DNA of 64,000 nt from Longimicrobiales bacterium (GCA_029245345.1 JAQWPM010000015.1:1-64000), one strand, 5' to 3'; numbered from the stretch's first letter, positions 18,164 through 27,511 are shown. The notes: generated by a model not told the origin, from the letters alone. Numbers and translations: made by a program.

Positions 18164-20191
18164 TCAGTCGTCGTCAGACACCCCATCGGATTCATGATAC
18201 CCAGGAGCCGGTCCCGGCAGGAGTCCCTCGCCGCCGGGCAGCCCAAACGAGGGGGCCGACTGCTCTACCGGGTTAGGTCGCGCGGGCTCAGCCAGGGTGA
18301 TCGGCTCGTCATCGAGATTCGGAAGTGGAGGAAGCGTGCCTCCGCTTTCCAGGATCTCCAGTTCCGTGCGATCCAGCGTCTCGCGATCGAGGAGCGCCTG
18401 GGCAATGGTCTCTAGGAGGTCTTTGTTTTTCTCTAGGAGCTCACGGGCCTTCTCGTGAGCTTCGTCCAACTTGCGCTTCACTTCCTGGTCAACCAACCGT
18501 GCCGTGTGTTCCGACACGGTCCGGCGATGACCGATCTCGCGACCCAGGAACACCTCCGACTCAGCGTCCCCGACCGCGACGAGTCCGATGACCTCGCTCA
18601 TGCCAAACGTGGTCACCATCTTGCGCACCATGCTCGTGGCGCGCTCGATGTCGTTTCCAGCACCGGTGGTGACACTCTCCGGGCCGAACTGCATCTCTTC
18701 CGCAACGCGTCCGCCGAACAACATGGCGAGCTGCCCCTCCATCCATTCCTTGCGGTACGAGTGTCGATCCTGCTCAGGAAGGCTGGCAGTGATACCTAGT
18801 GCTCTCCCACGCGGAACGATCGACACCTTATGCACCGGATCCAGTCCCGGGAGTCTGAGACCGATCACGGCGTGCCCCGCCTCGTGGTACGCCGTCAGTC
18901 TCCGCTCCTCGTCATTCAGGACGAGACTGCGACGCTCGGTCCCCAGCATGATCTTGTCTTTGGCCTGCTCAAAATCGACCATCGTCACCGTATCCGCATC
19001 GCGGCGGGCGGCGAGAAGTGCGGCTTCGTTACAGATGTTCTCTAGATCCGCCCCACTCATTCCCGGAGTACCACGCGCGACGAGCGAGAGTTCGACGTCA
19101 TCCGACAGTGGGAGCTTCTTCGCGTGTACGCGAAGAATCCCTTCCCGGCCTTTCACGTCTGGGAAATCGACGATCACCTGACGATCGAACCGGCCCGGCC
19201 GCAACAGCGCCGGGTCCAAGACGTCCGGACGGTTGGTCGCCGCAAGGAGGATCACGCCCTCATTGGACTCGAAGCCGTCCATCTCGACGAGCAACGCATT
19301 CAAGGTCTGCTCGCGCTCGTCGTGACCGCCGCCCAAGCCAGCACCGCGATGCCGCCCTACGGCGTCGATCTCATCCACGAAGATGATGCACGGGGCTTGT
19401 GCTTTCCCCTGCTCGAATAAGTCACGAACGCGAGATGCACCGACCCCGACGAACATCTCCACAAAGTCCGAACCGGACATCTGGAAGAAGGGGCGCTCGG
19501 CTTCGCCGGCAACCGCTCGAGCCAACAGCGTCTTTCCGGTTCCCGGAGGACCCACCAAGAGGACACCCTTGGGGAGACGGCCACCCAGGCGCGAGAACTT
19601 GGCCGGGTCCTTTAAGAAATCAATGGTCTCTTCGAGTTCCTGCTTGGCTTCGTCAGCGCCAGCAACGTCCGCGAAGGTGACCTTCGAAGTATCTGGAGAA
19701 AGAAGCTTTGCTTTGGACCGCCCAAACTGGAACGCCTTGTTCCCGCCACCCTGCATGGTCCGAAAGATCCAGATCCAGAACGCGATGAACAGGAGCCACG
19801 GGAGAGCTCCAATCAGAAAGGTGCCCCAACCCGGCTGCGAAGTTTTCGCCTTCACAATGACGTCGTTGGACTCGAGTGACTCAAGGAGGCCATCGGTCAG
19901 GTCACCGGGCAGCGTCACCTCAAACTCTATGAACTCACCATTCTCGTTCGCCGACGGGGCACGTAACTCGCCCTCGATGCGGCGGTCGATGACCGTGACC
20001 TCATGGATGTTCCCAGAGTTCAGCTGGCTGCGGAACGCTGTAAACGTGATCTCTTGGACCGTCTGATCTGTCCCTTTGACGAACTGCACGGCCAAAAGGA
20101 GCATGAGGACCATCATCATCAAGAACGCAGAGTTCTTAGACAGACGTCCGAGACGGTTTTCGTCGTCGGGGCGAATCGGTTCTTCTGGCAT
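18164..20191 (-). CDS. ftsH: FtsH membrane ATP-dependent zinc protease
   Basis: The 675-residue protein has two transmembrane helices (about 21-39 and 124-143) around a periplasmic domain. The AAA+ module carries Walker A G214-P-P-G-T-G-K-T221, Walker B I-I-F-V-D-E-I-D and the second region of homology. The peptidase domain has H-E-A-G-H. The C-terminal tail is proline-rich. FtsH degrades misfolded membrane and regulatory proteins. It follows hpt after 43 bp, the common tilS-hpt-ftsH order, and is closed by a hairpin terminator. Confidence 0.98.
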   Translation of the reverse strand: MPEEPIRPDDENRLGRLSKNSAFLMMMVLMLLLAVQFVKGTDQTVQEITFTAFRSQLNSGNIHEVTVIDRRIEGELRAPSANENGEFIEFEVTLPGDLTDGLLESLESNDVIVKAKTSQPGWGTFLIGALPWLLFIAFWIWIFRTMQGGGNKAFQFGRSKAKLLSPDTSKVTFADVAGADEAKQELEETIDFLKDPAKFSRLGGRLPKGVLLVGPPGTGKTLLARAVAGEAERPFFQMSGSDFVEMFVGVGASRVRDLFEQGKAQAPCIIFVDEIDAVGRHRGAGLGGGHDEREQTLNALLVEMDGFESNEGVILLAATNRPDVLDPALLRPGRFDRQVIVDFPDVKGREGILRVHAKKLPLSDDVELSLVARGTPGMSGADLENICNEAALLAARRDADTVTMVDFEQAKDKIMLGTERRSLVLNDEERRLTAYHEAGHAVIGLRLPGLDPVHKVSIVPRGRALGITASLPEQDRHSYRKEWMEGQLAMLFGGRVAEEMQFGPESVTTGAGNDIERATSMVRKMVTTFGMSEVIGLVAVGDAESEVFLGREIGHRRTVSEHTARLVDQEVKRKLDEAHEKARELLEKNKDLLETIAQALLDRETLDRTELEILESGGTLPPLPNLDDEPITLAEPARPNPVEQSAPSFGLPGGEGLLPGPAPGYHESDGVSDDD

Positions 20192-20234
20192 GCTAGTCCT
20201 TCACTCTCGCGATGCGTCTGCGGCCAAGGGCCGC

Positions 20235-20783
20235 TTACAGGCTCGCGATATATGGCAAATGACGAAAGTCTTCCGCGTAGTCGAGTCCGTACCCCACCAA
20301 GAACTCATTGGGTGCATCGAATCCGACCCAGCGGGCCGGCGGTTCCAATGTCGCGATGCGCTTATGCAATAACGTACAAACTTCGAGGCTCTTCGGCCCC
20401 CTCGCTTCCAGCCTCGGGAGCAGCCGGCTAAGCGTTGCCCCACTGTCCATGATGTCTTCTACGAGCACCACCGCTCGCCCCTTCAGTGAGGCTCGGGCGT
20501 CGTAGAGCAGCCTCACGTCACCACTCGACACTTTCTCACGACCGTAGCTCGACGCCACCATGAAGTCGACGTGGAGCGGGAGGTGAATCGCCCGGACCAG
20601 ATCAGACATGAACAGGACCGACCCCTTCAGTAGGCCGAGTACCAAGAGCCGATCGGAGGCCGAATAAGTCTCGCTGATTTCTTGACCCAATTCGGTAACC
20701 CTAGATGCGATCTCTTCGGCGGAAAACACGATTCTCGAGAGCTTTTGCCCCCCGAGCTGGGTGTCCTCAGTCAGCGTTGGCAT
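20235..20783 (-). CDS. hpt: Hypoxanthine phosphoribosyltransferase
   Basis: The 182-residue enzyme converts hypoxanthine or guanine plus PRPP to nucleotides. The PRPP-binding signature V-V-L-V-E-D-I-M-D-S-G-A-T-L spans about residues 105-118, preceded by the flexible loop S-S-Y-G and the early L-K-G-S motif. The start overlaps the end of tilS by 17 bp. The tilS-hpt-ftsH order is conserved in many phyla, which supports the call. Confidence 0.96.
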   Translation of the reverse strand: MPTLTEDTQLGGQKLSRIVFSAEEIASRVTELGQEISETYSASDRLLVLGLLKGSVLFMSDLVRAIHLPLHVDFMVASSYGREKVSSGDVRLLYDARASLKGRAVVLVEDIMDSGATLSRLLPRLEARGPKSLEVCTLLHKRIATLEPPARWVGFDAPNEFLVGYGLDYAEDFRHLPYIASL

Positions 20784-22134
20784 CGATGATTCCGATCTCT
20801 AATGACGCAGCGGCCTCATTCGAGGCAGGTAATGCCGATTCGGCTAGGCCGACGATCCAGAGCACACGGCCGTCCGCGTCAACCAATACGGGGACAGCCC
20901 TCCTTTTGGGTTCAGGAATCCGCGCCTCCAGAAATAACTTCTTCAGCTTCTTAGAACCGTATGCTAATTGGATACGGTCGCCATCTTGTCGAGCACGCAG
21001 GGTGAGCGGAAAGCGCGGATCCCGAACGGTGATGCGTGTGCCGGCCCCCGCGTCGTCCTCCCCCACCCCCCAATCGACCCTCAGTGTCTGGCCGCTCAAC
21101 CGAACCGTTCCGGAGCCCGAGCTCTGGTTCGAGATCACAAGCGGGATGTCCTCTTCTCGCTCCGATCCCAGGGCCACCACCAACCGATCCAACTCCCGGC
21201 GTACCCGCAGGCCACCTGTGACGCTCACCTCTTGGCCGCTCAGGCCGGAGCTAGTGAACTCGGTGGCCACCCGAGTTCCGACCCGATCCAGGGAGACGCC
21301 AAGGCCACGTGCGAGAGACCGGAGGACCTTCGCACGGAGCGGGGGCGCGAAGTTCTGAAGCGCTCGAATCGACAGGGACACTTTGCCGTCTTCCCGCTCG
21401 ATTCCCACCTGAGCGAGAAGGATCGGCATCGCCGCGACCCACGCCTCACTTTCTTCTCCTGAAAGCGACGCGAGGTGCACCAATGCTCGCCGCGCACCGC
21501 TCGAAACACCAGACTCGAGCGCGGGGATCACGACATGGCGAATCGCGTTCCGCGCGAACGAGAGATCTGTGTTGGTCGGGTCCGTCCGCCACGCCAGTCC
21601 GTTCTCCGTGGCATAGGCCTCCAATTCGTCACGCGAGAAGGAGAGGAGCGGCCGCCAGATCCCCGGCTCCCGGAACTGCGCCATCGCAGCCAACCCTTCA
21701 ATACCGGTTCCACGGACGATTCGGTGAAGCACGGTCTCGGCTTGGTCGTCAGCATGATGGCCCAGTGCAACCCAAGACGCACCAACGGCCCGCCTCACTT
21801 TCTCGATCGCGGTATATCGTGCGTTTCTCGCGGCCTCCTCGGACCCTCCCACGACGGCGACCTGCGTTTGATGTAGAGGGAGTCCCCAAGCGCGACAGAG
21901 CCCTGACACCCACCGAGCGTCCGCCTCGGAGCCAAGTCTCAATCCGTGGTCAACATGGACGACGTGCAGCGCGATCCCGGAATTACGCAGACCAGACCGG
22001 AGAAGGTGCAGGAGCACCACCGAGTCCATTCCGCCGGAGACCGCCGCCACAATCGGCTTCGAGCCCAAGAGTCCCGCGTCACGGCCTAGCACCTCGGAGA
22101 AACGAGGGCCGAGTGCACCTCGGGCGTCGGTCAT
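20767..22134 (-). CDS. tilS: tRNA(Ile)-lysidine synthase TilS
   Basis: The 455-residue N-type ATP pyrophosphatase has the P-loop S33-G-G-M-D-S38, the G-H-H-A-D-D-Q-A-E-T motif and G-T-G-I-E-G-L. The TilS C-terminal domain is also present (Y-G-S-K-K-L-K-K-L-F near the end). It modifies C34 of tRNA-Ile(CAU) to lysidine so that it reads AUA. The start at 22134 is chosen because it gives a 4-bp ATGA overlap with the GDPD gene and removes an arginine-rich false extension. The tRNA with a CAT anticodon at 27.5 kb could be a substrate if it is Ile rather than Met. Confidence 0.95.
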   Translation of the reverse strand: MTDARGALGPRFSEVLGRDAGLLGSKPIVAAVSGGMDSVVLLHLLRSGLRNSGIALHVVHVDHGLRLGSEADARWVSGLCRAWGLPLHQTQVAVVGGSEEAARNARYTAIEKVRRAVGASWVALGHHADDQAETVLHRIVRGTGIEGLAAMAQFREPGIWRPLLSFSRDELEAYATENGLAWRTDPTNTDLSFARNAIRHVVIPALESGVSSGARRALVHLASLSGEESEAWVAAMPILLAQVGIEREDGKVSLSIRALQNFAPPLRAKVLRSLARGLGVSLDRVGTRVATEFTSSGLSGQEVSVTGGLRVRRELDRLVVALGSEREEDIPLVISNQSSGSGTVRLSGQTLRVDWGVGEDDAGAGTRITVRDPRFPLTLRARQDGDRIQLAYGSKKLKKLFLEARIPEPKRRAVPVLVDADGRVLWIVGLAESALPASNEAAASLEIGIIDANAD

Positions 22135-22982
22135 GCCGGCACGGAACCTGGTGCCGCGGTGCGCCCGACGGTCTCTGTCAGCACCTTGGCTAACAGGTCC
22201 GGGCGATCGCTCTGAATACCGTCGACGCCCCACTCAACGAGTCGCTTCATGTCGTCAGTGTCGTCTACGGTCCAAACATGCACCGGAATGTTCCGGGCCT
22301 GGGCCGCCCAAATGAAACGCGGCGAAACGATGCGCAGGCCCTGCCAAGCCTCGGGGACCTGAAAAATGTCGGCGCTCGGTGTGTACGGCCCCCCACCCGG
22401 AAGGCGATGGGAGATCCAGAAGCTCAAGATATGATGCCTGCTCGCGCCCCACGGTCCGGCATAATCACGCACGCTGGCCCGAGACCGCTCGAATTCAGCC
22501 GCCAACAGCGTCCGACTCTCCGCGTCGTGTTCGCGAATGACGTCGACCATGGGGCGTGCGACCTGGGGCTCTTTCGCTTCCACGTTTATGCGTGTCCCAG
22601 GGAAGGCAGCAAGCACCTCACCGAGCGTAGGCACGACAACACCCGTGCCCGCAAACGATCGGTCACCACCAGGAGACCGAAAGTGGAATCCCGCGTCGAG
22701 AGCTTGGAGTTCGTCCAAGGTGAAGTCCGCGACGAGCCCCTGGCCGTCTGTCGTTCGAGCCACATCGGCATCGTGGATGACCACTACCTGGCCGTCCTTC
22801 GTGAGTCGCACGTCAAGTTCGAGCATGTCCGCCGCCCACCAGTCGATCGCCCGCTGGAACGCAACCATGGTGTTCTCGGGCGCCAGTTTCGAACCCCCCC
22901 GATGGGCTACCAGCATAGGCGGACCGGAGAGATACGTCCTTCCGGGTCTCAATCGCCTTCCCATCTGAAGATCCGAAGCCAC
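22131..22982 (-). CDS. Glycerophosphodiester phosphodiesterase
   Basis: The 283-residue GDPD-family enzyme hydrolyses glycerophosphodiesters to glycerol-3-phosphate. Catalytic H27-R-G-G, then E-N-T, E55-L-D57-V-R, V-V-I-H-D and N-V-E-A-K-E form the expected TIM-barrel motif series. The final W-T-V-D-D and G-V-D-G-I-Q-S-D-R-P motifs are also present. No signal peptide is seen, so it is cytoplasmic. An internal Met at residue 7 is an alternative start. It heads tilS by a 4-bp overlap. Confidence 0.93.
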   Translation of the reverse strand: MASDLQMGRRLRPGRTYLSGPPMLVAHRGGSKLAPENTMVAFQRAIDWWAADMLELDVRLTKDGQVVVIHDADVARTTDGQGLVADFTLDELQALDAGFHFRSPGGDRSFAGTGVVVPTLGEVLAAFPGTRINVEAKEPQVARPMVDVIREHDAESRTLLAAEFERSRASVRDYAGPWGASRHHILSFWISHRLPGGGPYTPSADIFQVPEAWQGLRIVSPRFIWAAQARNIPVHVWTVDDTDDMKRLVEWGVDGIQSDRPDLLAKVLTETVGRTAAPGSVPA

Positions 22983-22996
22983 ATGGGCCGCTAGGC

Positions 22997-23509
22997 CTAG
23001 GGGCGGGCCTCCGACTCGAGTCGCTCGATATCTTCCGGCGCCAATTCGTGGTAACGGTACAACACGAGATCTACGAGACGGTTGGACATCTGCATCTCGG
23101 TCTCCTGCTGCTCGCGATCTCCATCTGCGTCACCGGCCAGAGAGTCCTGCAACTCCACGACGCGGTCGCACAAGAATCCCAGAACGTCTTCAACGACCTG
23201 AGGACGCGGACTCGCGGGCGCGAGCGCGTCCGGCATCACTTCCCGGAGAAGCAATCCACGGATGAATGCGAGGAACCCGGGGAACGCCAACTCGGTGAGC
23301 GGCCCTCCTTCCAAGGCCTCTTCGTCGGTGATGTGCTCCCACTCGAGCTCGTTCCAATAAAGGTCCTCAGCCTCTTCGCGGAGAAACGCCCGGACGTCAG
23401 GCGGCGTCGGCCCGCTCGGGCTCATCACCGGGGGAGTGAGTTCCCGTGCTAGAACGCGTTCGATCTGCTCGCGGCGCCCGCTCAGCATTGTGCCTGCGCG
23501 ATCCGTCAT
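22997..23509 (-). CDS. Conserved acidic protein of unknown function
   Basis: The 170-residue soluble protein is rich in Glu and Leu. Recognisable features are an N-terminal helix (R-R-E-Q-I-E-R-V-L-A-R-E-L-T), a block D-L-Y-W-N-E-L-E-W-E-H-I-T-D-E-E, and a C-terminal helix N-R-L-V-D-L-V-L-Y-R-Y-H. I do not recognise a named domain. The start at 23509 (MTDRAGTML) is chosen because the longer frame runs antisense through the divergent plus-strand gene. It may be cotranscribed with the GDPD gene, 14 bp away. Confidence 0.6.
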   Translation of the reverse strand: MTDRAGTMLSGRREQIERVLARELTPPVMSPSGPTPPDVRAFLREEAEDLYWNELEWEHITDEEALEGGPLTELAFPGFLAFIRGLLLREVMPDALAPASPRPQVVEDVLGFLCDRVVELQDSLAGDADGDREQQETEMQMSNRLVDLVLYRYHELAPEDIERLESEARP

Positions 23510-23641
23510 GTCATGCCTCAATAGGCCGAGTAAGTGGACAGTCAGGGCAAGATACGGCCGAAAAACGCCTCTGGGAATGCGCGCGCGCGTCAAAAGCGGG
23601 ATGGCTTGTCCCGAGCCTGTGGGTCCAATACCGTCGTCACT

Positions 23642-24337
23642 ATGGAAACCGATCCATTCCGAGCCCATCGAGAGAAGCCGGTCGATGCTCCGAAGCCAGC
23701 GCCCGACAGTCGGGCGGGCGGTGCGGGCGGGCCGCACGAATGGGTCGCCGAGCGTGTATCGGGGCACGCTTGGTACTATCGAGCCCCCCTGCTTCTCATC
23801 CTGGCGTGGATCCTGAAGAACCACTTCGCAGACCCGACGTACAGCTCCATCTTCGATGGCGTAAACCTGGGATTCCACGAAGCAGGACACGCGGCGTTCA
23901 TGTGGTTCGGGAGCCGATTCTGGTCGATTGCTGGGGGCACGATCTTCGAACTCGGCGTCCCTGTCGCCGCGGGTCTGTACTTGCTCTACAAACAACACGA
24001 CCCCTTCGGGGCGTCGGTATGTCTCTTCTGGCTTGGGACCGCGTTCGTCGGCGCAGGTATCTACGCTGCGGACGCGTTGGTTCAGGAACTCCCATTGGTA
24101 TCGCCCTTCGGACCGGTCGACGCAGGAAGCCACGACTGGACTTCCATGCTCATGAAGTTCGGGACGTTGTCGCGTGCCGAAGAGATTGGGGGATCGATGC
24201 AATCAGCTGGCAAGATCACCATGGCCACGTCACTGTTCGTGGGCAGCTGGGTACTGTGGGTGACGGCAAAAACCACTTCGGCAGCCGGTCCCGAAGGAAC
24301 ACGCGGACTACCTCAGCGGGCGAGTCCGAAAGAGTAG
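23642..24337 (+). CDS. Polytopic membrane protein with HEAGH motif
   Basis: The 231-residue protein has a proline-rich cytoplasmic N-terminus and about five hydrophobic segments. A zinc-protease-like H79-E-A-G-H83 sits in a membrane-edge helix (G-F-H-E-A-G-H-A-A-F). A later conserved-looking S-H-D-W-T-S-M-L could supply another metal ligand. This recalls site-2 (M50) proteases, but the classical LDG motif is absent, so activity is uncertain. The ATG at 23642 is picked as the first Met giving a sensible N-terminus. It is divergent from the 22997-23509 gene, with 132 bp for both promoters, and overlaps the convergent beta-barrel gene by 25 bp. Confidence 0.65.
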   Translation: METDPFRAHREKPVDAPKPAPDSRAGGAGGPHEWVAERVSGHAWYYRAPLLLILAWILKNHFADPTYSSIFDGVNLGFHEAGHAAFMWFGSRFWSIAGGTIFELGVPVAAGLYLLYKQHDPFGASVCLFWLGTAFVGAGIYAADALVQELPLVSPFGPVDAGSHDWTSMLMKFGTLSRAEEIGGSMQSAGKITMATSLFVGSWVLWVTAKTTSAAGPEGTRGLPQRASPKE

Positions 24338-25206
24338 GAAAAGTTCACGATGGGCACGCAGCATGTGCCTCCTGCGGCACCTGCGGTCCCGACGACCCCC
24401 AGGTCCGTCGAGAAGCGCTCCCCGATGATCCTCATTCCTCCGGAAAAGACGAGGCCTGTCTCGCCCGGCAGGAAGTAGTTCTCGGTCATCAATTTCACCC
24501 GGCGACTCACCCTCGTCTCGCCTCCGATCATGGCCACTGGCTGGCTCGAGAAGTCCACACCGGAATAACCAAGACCCAAACCGGCGGTCAGCGCCCGATC
24601 CCTGCTTCCGAACGTGCCCACGCCGTAGGCGATCCCAACATTCTCGTTGTCTAAGAAGAAGACGATCGTTCCGAGCGAGATGTCTGCGGCCTCCGTGTCC
24701 ACGATGCGGACCTTCGGGGCCAGATAGAACGGCTCGACTTTGCCGAACAGGACGGGCGCTCCCGCCGCGAGCGTGAAGTCGTCCGAGACACCGACAGCGA
24801 CGAAGGGCAGGAAGAGAAAGTAGGTCCCGAGGTACGCTTCGCCGGCCGGTATCGCACGCCCTGTCGCGGTAAAGAAGAGCCTCGTCCCGTTCGGGTCCTC
24901 TCGCCAGAACTCACCGTCCACGAACCGGCCCTCCGCGGCGCTCAGTTGCCGGATCTGGGACCGTTGGAGGTCGAGCTCCACCCCGGCGCTCGTAGTAATG
25001 GAAACCCGATCACCCGAGACGTCCGTAACCCGACCATAGATCAGGGAGCCGTCCGTGAGACGGACTTCATAGATGGCCTCCCCGGGCAGAGGGAATGCGA
25101 CGACCTCTTGCGCAGCTGCCGACGCAACATGACCCACGCCCATCAAGGCGAGAAAGAGGATTCTCCGGAGCGCGCCTTTGTTGCGTAGTCTTCCTATGGT
25201 GCTCAC
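24313..25206 (-). CDS. Secreted beta-strand-rich protein, probable outer-membrane barrel
   Basis: The 297-residue protein has a signal peptide ending in H-V-A-S-A-A-A-Q-E near residue 33. Next comes a small strand-rich domain with Y-E-V-R-L-T-D-G-S-L-I-Y-G-R-V, resembling the short barrel segments that begin many such proteins. The remainder alternates hydrophobic and polar residues and ends N-F-S-Y-S-F-G-L-A-R, with phenylalanine near the C-terminus as in outer-membrane beta barrels. I do not recognise a named family. It overlaps the plus-strand HEAGH gene tail-to-tail by 25 bp. Confidence 0.55.
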   Translation of the reverse strand: MSTIGRLRNKGALRRILFLALMGVGHVASAAAQEVVAFPLPGEAIYEVRLTDGSLIYGRVTDVSGDRVSITTSAGVELDLQRSQIRQLSAAEGRFVDGEFWREDPNGTRLFFTATGRAIPAGEAYLGTYFLFLPFVAVGVSDDFTLAAGAPVLFGKVEPFYLAPKVRIVDTEAADISLGTIVFFLDNENVGIAYGVGTFGSRDRALTAGLGLGYSGVDFSSQPVAMIGGETRVSRRVKLMTENYFLPGETGLVFSGGMRIIGERFSTDLGVVGTAGAAGGTCCVPIVNFSYSFGLAR

Positions 25207-25510
25207 CGGGACCTCCTTCTGAGAAGGGCGTACGCTGTACGACTACCTAAGAGTACAGGGACAGACCCCACGCTCGCTAAGTAATGTACCTCGCCGTACC
25301 TCGCCGTACCTCGCACGAAGACTCAGCGTAATTCGTAGATCGTCCTTCGGGGTCGGAAGGATCCAGTCCGGACACCATGCGCCGCGAGAATGCGACGATC
25401 GGTGGTCATCCAATCGAACGAGCAATTTGAGTGTTCTGTCGACGCAACCACCGCTCGTCCCTAATGTTGGGCTTGAATCCCTCGACGGACGCCCAACTCG
25501 GAGTTCAACG
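25207..25510. other. Divergent intergenic region
   Basis: These 304 bases separate the minus-strand barrel gene from the plus-strand amidohydrolase and must carry both promoters. An open frame runs across it on the minus strand, but its composition is that of an antisense shadow of the amidohydrolase. The only clear structure is the short direct repeat at 25286-25315. Confidence 0.5.
25286..25315. repeat. Short tandem repeat, unit GTACCTCGCC
   Basis: Three consecutive 10-base copies of GTACCTCGCC are seen, the last with one changed base. One turn of helix per unit would place three identical faces in phase, so it could be a binding array, but it may equally be a slippage product. Confidence 0.7.
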
Positions 25511-26959
25511 ATGTACGTATCCCGACACCTTCTCCTGCTAGTGCTACTCGCCCTGCCCCTCCCGCTGCTGGGCCAAACAACCGACACTGAACGAGCGGCC
25601 GCTAGAGACATCGTGCGCCAGATCGACGAGTTGCAGGCACGCCTTGCACCCACTGACATGGGCCAGGATTTGGCGAGTCGCAGCGATGCGGCGCGCGATG
25701 CGGTAGTGAGTCGCACGACCGAGTTGTGGACGTCTGAGATGCAGTCTCTCAGCGACTTCATCGGGCACAACCCGGAGGTCGGGTGGGAGGAGTATCTCGC
25801 AGTCGACACGCTCACGGCTGTTCTGCGCGGGCGCGGCTGGGACGTCCAGGTAGGGGCCGCCGGACTCGAAACCGCATTCGTAGCCACGTGGACTTCACCC
25901 GCGGGGCCTGAGGGATTGATGCTCGGCCTGATCGGTGAGTACGACGCGCTTCGTGACGCGGATGGGCCGTTCCACGGAGACCAACACAACGCTCAGACGC
26001 CGATCGTGTTCGCGTCGGCATTCGCGATGGCCGAGCACATGGCAGCCGAGGGCATGCCCGGAAGGATCCGTATCTACGGGACACCCGCGGAAGAAGTGGG
26101 CCCGCCGGCGAAGGTCATCATGCACGAGGCTGGCGTGTTCGATGGCGCGGACCTCCTCGTGCGCAGTCATGGCGTGACCCAGACGTCGCGTGCCAAAGCC
26201 GGCTTTGGAAGCTGCTGCCTCAACATCAACGAGGTGAAGTACACGTTCCGCGGAAGGCCGTCACACCAAATGTCGTCGTGGTTCGGCCGCAACGCACTCG
26301 AAGCGGCGGTGCATTTCTACACGATGGTCGACGGACTGCGGTCTACGCTGCGTCCGGAGGCATCGATCCAGGGCGTGATCCCAGAAGGCGGAGATGCCCC
26401 GAACGTGGTGCCTCAGCGTGCGGTCGTAGACTACTACATCCGCTATCCGGACCCGGTGTATCTCGAACACATCAACGAGATGATGGACAACGCCGCCCGA
26501 GGCGCAGCACTGGCGACGGGCACAACCGTGGAAATCGACCGATATGGAGAGTACCGGGACGGCGTCTCGCTGGGCACGCTCCACGAGCTGTCGTTCGCGT
26601 ATGCCGAGGAACTGGACGCGCCGAACATCAGTCCCGAGCCGAGGCGCCCATCCGGCTACGAAGAGACCGGTGTCGTCACCAAAGACATCCCGGGCATCGG
26701 AATCAGTGTGTTCAGTTCGCGAGGAGCCAACCACACTCGCGGGATGCTCGAGGACACCTTCAGCGAGATCGGACACGCGGGCTTCCGGGTCAGCGCCGAA
26801 ATCATGACGTCGGTTCTTTACGACTTCGCAACCCGGCCGGAACTGCGTGAAGCTGTACGTCAGGAGCACACCACGCTGGCCGGGCTGCTCGACCAATACC
26901 ACGAAGCACTCCGGGTAGCTTATGCGACCGAGATCGGTGGCCCGATCTCCCAGCGATAG
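25511..26959 (+). CDS. Secreted M20-family amidohydrolase (AbgB-like)
   Basis: The 482-residue protein has a signal peptide (MYVSRHLLLLVLLALPLPLL, predicted cleavage near L-G-Q) and an M20D-type fold. It shows N-P-E-V-G-W-E-E, G-E-Y-D-A-L, the catalytic pair Y-G-T-P-A-E-E-V-G, and a dimerisation domain with F-R-G-R-P-S-H. The family metal motif is altered to G-D-Q-H-N-A-Q. Relatives such as AbgB cleave aminobenzoyl-glutamate or indole conjugates; export suggests it acts on peptides or conjugates in the periplasm. The start at 25511 is chosen for the signal peptide. Confidence 0.85.
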   Translation: MYVSRHLLLLVLLALPLPLLGQTTDTERAAARDIVRQIDELQARLAPTDMGQDLASRSDAARDAVVSRTTELWTSEMQSLSDFIGHNPEVGWEEYLAVDTLTAVLRGRGWDVQVGAAGLETAFVATWTSPAGPEGLMLGLIGEYDALRDADGPFHGDQHNAQTPIVFASAFAMAEHMAAEGMPGRIRIYGTPAEEVGPPAKVIMHEAGVFDGADLLVRSHGVTQTSRAKAGFGSCCLNINEVKYTFRGRPSHQMSSWFGRNALEAAVHFYTMVDGLRSTLRPEASIQGVIPEGGDAPNVVPQRAVVDYYIRYPDPVYLEHINEMMDNAARGAALATGTTVEIDRYGEYRDGVSLGTLHELSFAYAEELDAPNISPEPRRPSGYEETGVVTKDIPGIGISVFSSRGANHTRGMLEDTFSEIGHAGFRVSAEIMTSVLYDFATRPELREAVRQEHTTLAGLLDQYHEALRVAYATEIGGPISQR

Positions 26960-27301
26960 AGAGAGCGCGCGCGGAAGGCGCGAGGTACAGCGCGAACGGT
27001 TTGAGGTGCCAGCCTCCGGGCACATCGTCGGGCAGGCGCTGAAACGTCGTGTCGGACGGGAAAACTGCCTTGACGACGTCTGGCACGACTTCGTCCGCGG
27101 TGTGGAAGACCACGGCAGGGAGCTCGCACCCTAAGGAACCGGATTCGGTGGAGCATCAGGTAGGCGTTCAGGACGCATACCCGCATCGCCGGCGCTCGTC
27201 ACGATTCCACGAGGGGCACCGGCGCGGGAAGGAGGGGGAGGGGCCTCGACGCCCGCGAGCCGCTCTCGGAGCGCCGTGTCCGCGGCGACGCCTTGCAGCA
27301 T
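26920..27301 (-). pseudogene. Degraded glycosyltransferase-like remnant
   Basis: Three short reading-frame pieces line up on the minus strand: MLQGVAADTALRERLAGVEA from 27301, then V-L-N-A-Y-L-M-L-H-R-I-R-F, then (one base shifted) L-G-C-E-L-P-A-V-V-F-H with G-G-W-H-L-K-P-F-A-L-Y-L-A-P. The pattern of a variable small residue, L-G-C-E-L-P and later L-K-P-F-A resembles putative mannosyltransferases whose next motif would be the Asp-rich sugar-nucleotide site, which is missing. The end runs into the amidohydrolase gene. The family assignment is tentative; the broken state is clear if the gene was ever coding. Confidence 0.32.
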
Positions 27302-27461
27302 TCGGGTCTCCTTCGGGATAGTGGGCGTGCGACATCCTTATAGAAAAACGGAAAGTCCTCAACCGCCAGGTTGTGTGCAAGGAGGGCTATGACCTCACCA
27401 CGAGCTACTCCTGCCCCCACCCCACGCTGCGGTCGACCTTCTGCACACCAGGCAAAACAAA

Positions 27462-27483
27462 GGCCCCTCCCGAAGGAGGGGCC
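27462..27483 (-). terminator. UUCG-loop terminator after tRNA-Met
   Basis: A perfect 9-bp stem GGCCCCTCC/GGAGGGGCC closes a TTCG tetraloop when read on the minus strand and is followed by TTTGTTTTG. It lies 28 bases beyond the 3' end of the tRNA and is a textbook intrinsic terminator. Confidence 0.88.
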
Positions 27484-27511
27484 AAACCCAAAAAGCCTTG
27501 CGGCTGTTGAG

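Noticed and set aside
23510-24202. Long minus-strand extension of the 22997-23509 gene to 24202
   Set aside because: The extension is antisense to the plus-strand HEAGH membrane gene and has the composition of a shadow frame.
25243-25989. 248-codon minus-strand open frame
   Set aside because: Antisense to the amidohydrolase, Ser/Arg-rich without domains or a ribosome binding site.
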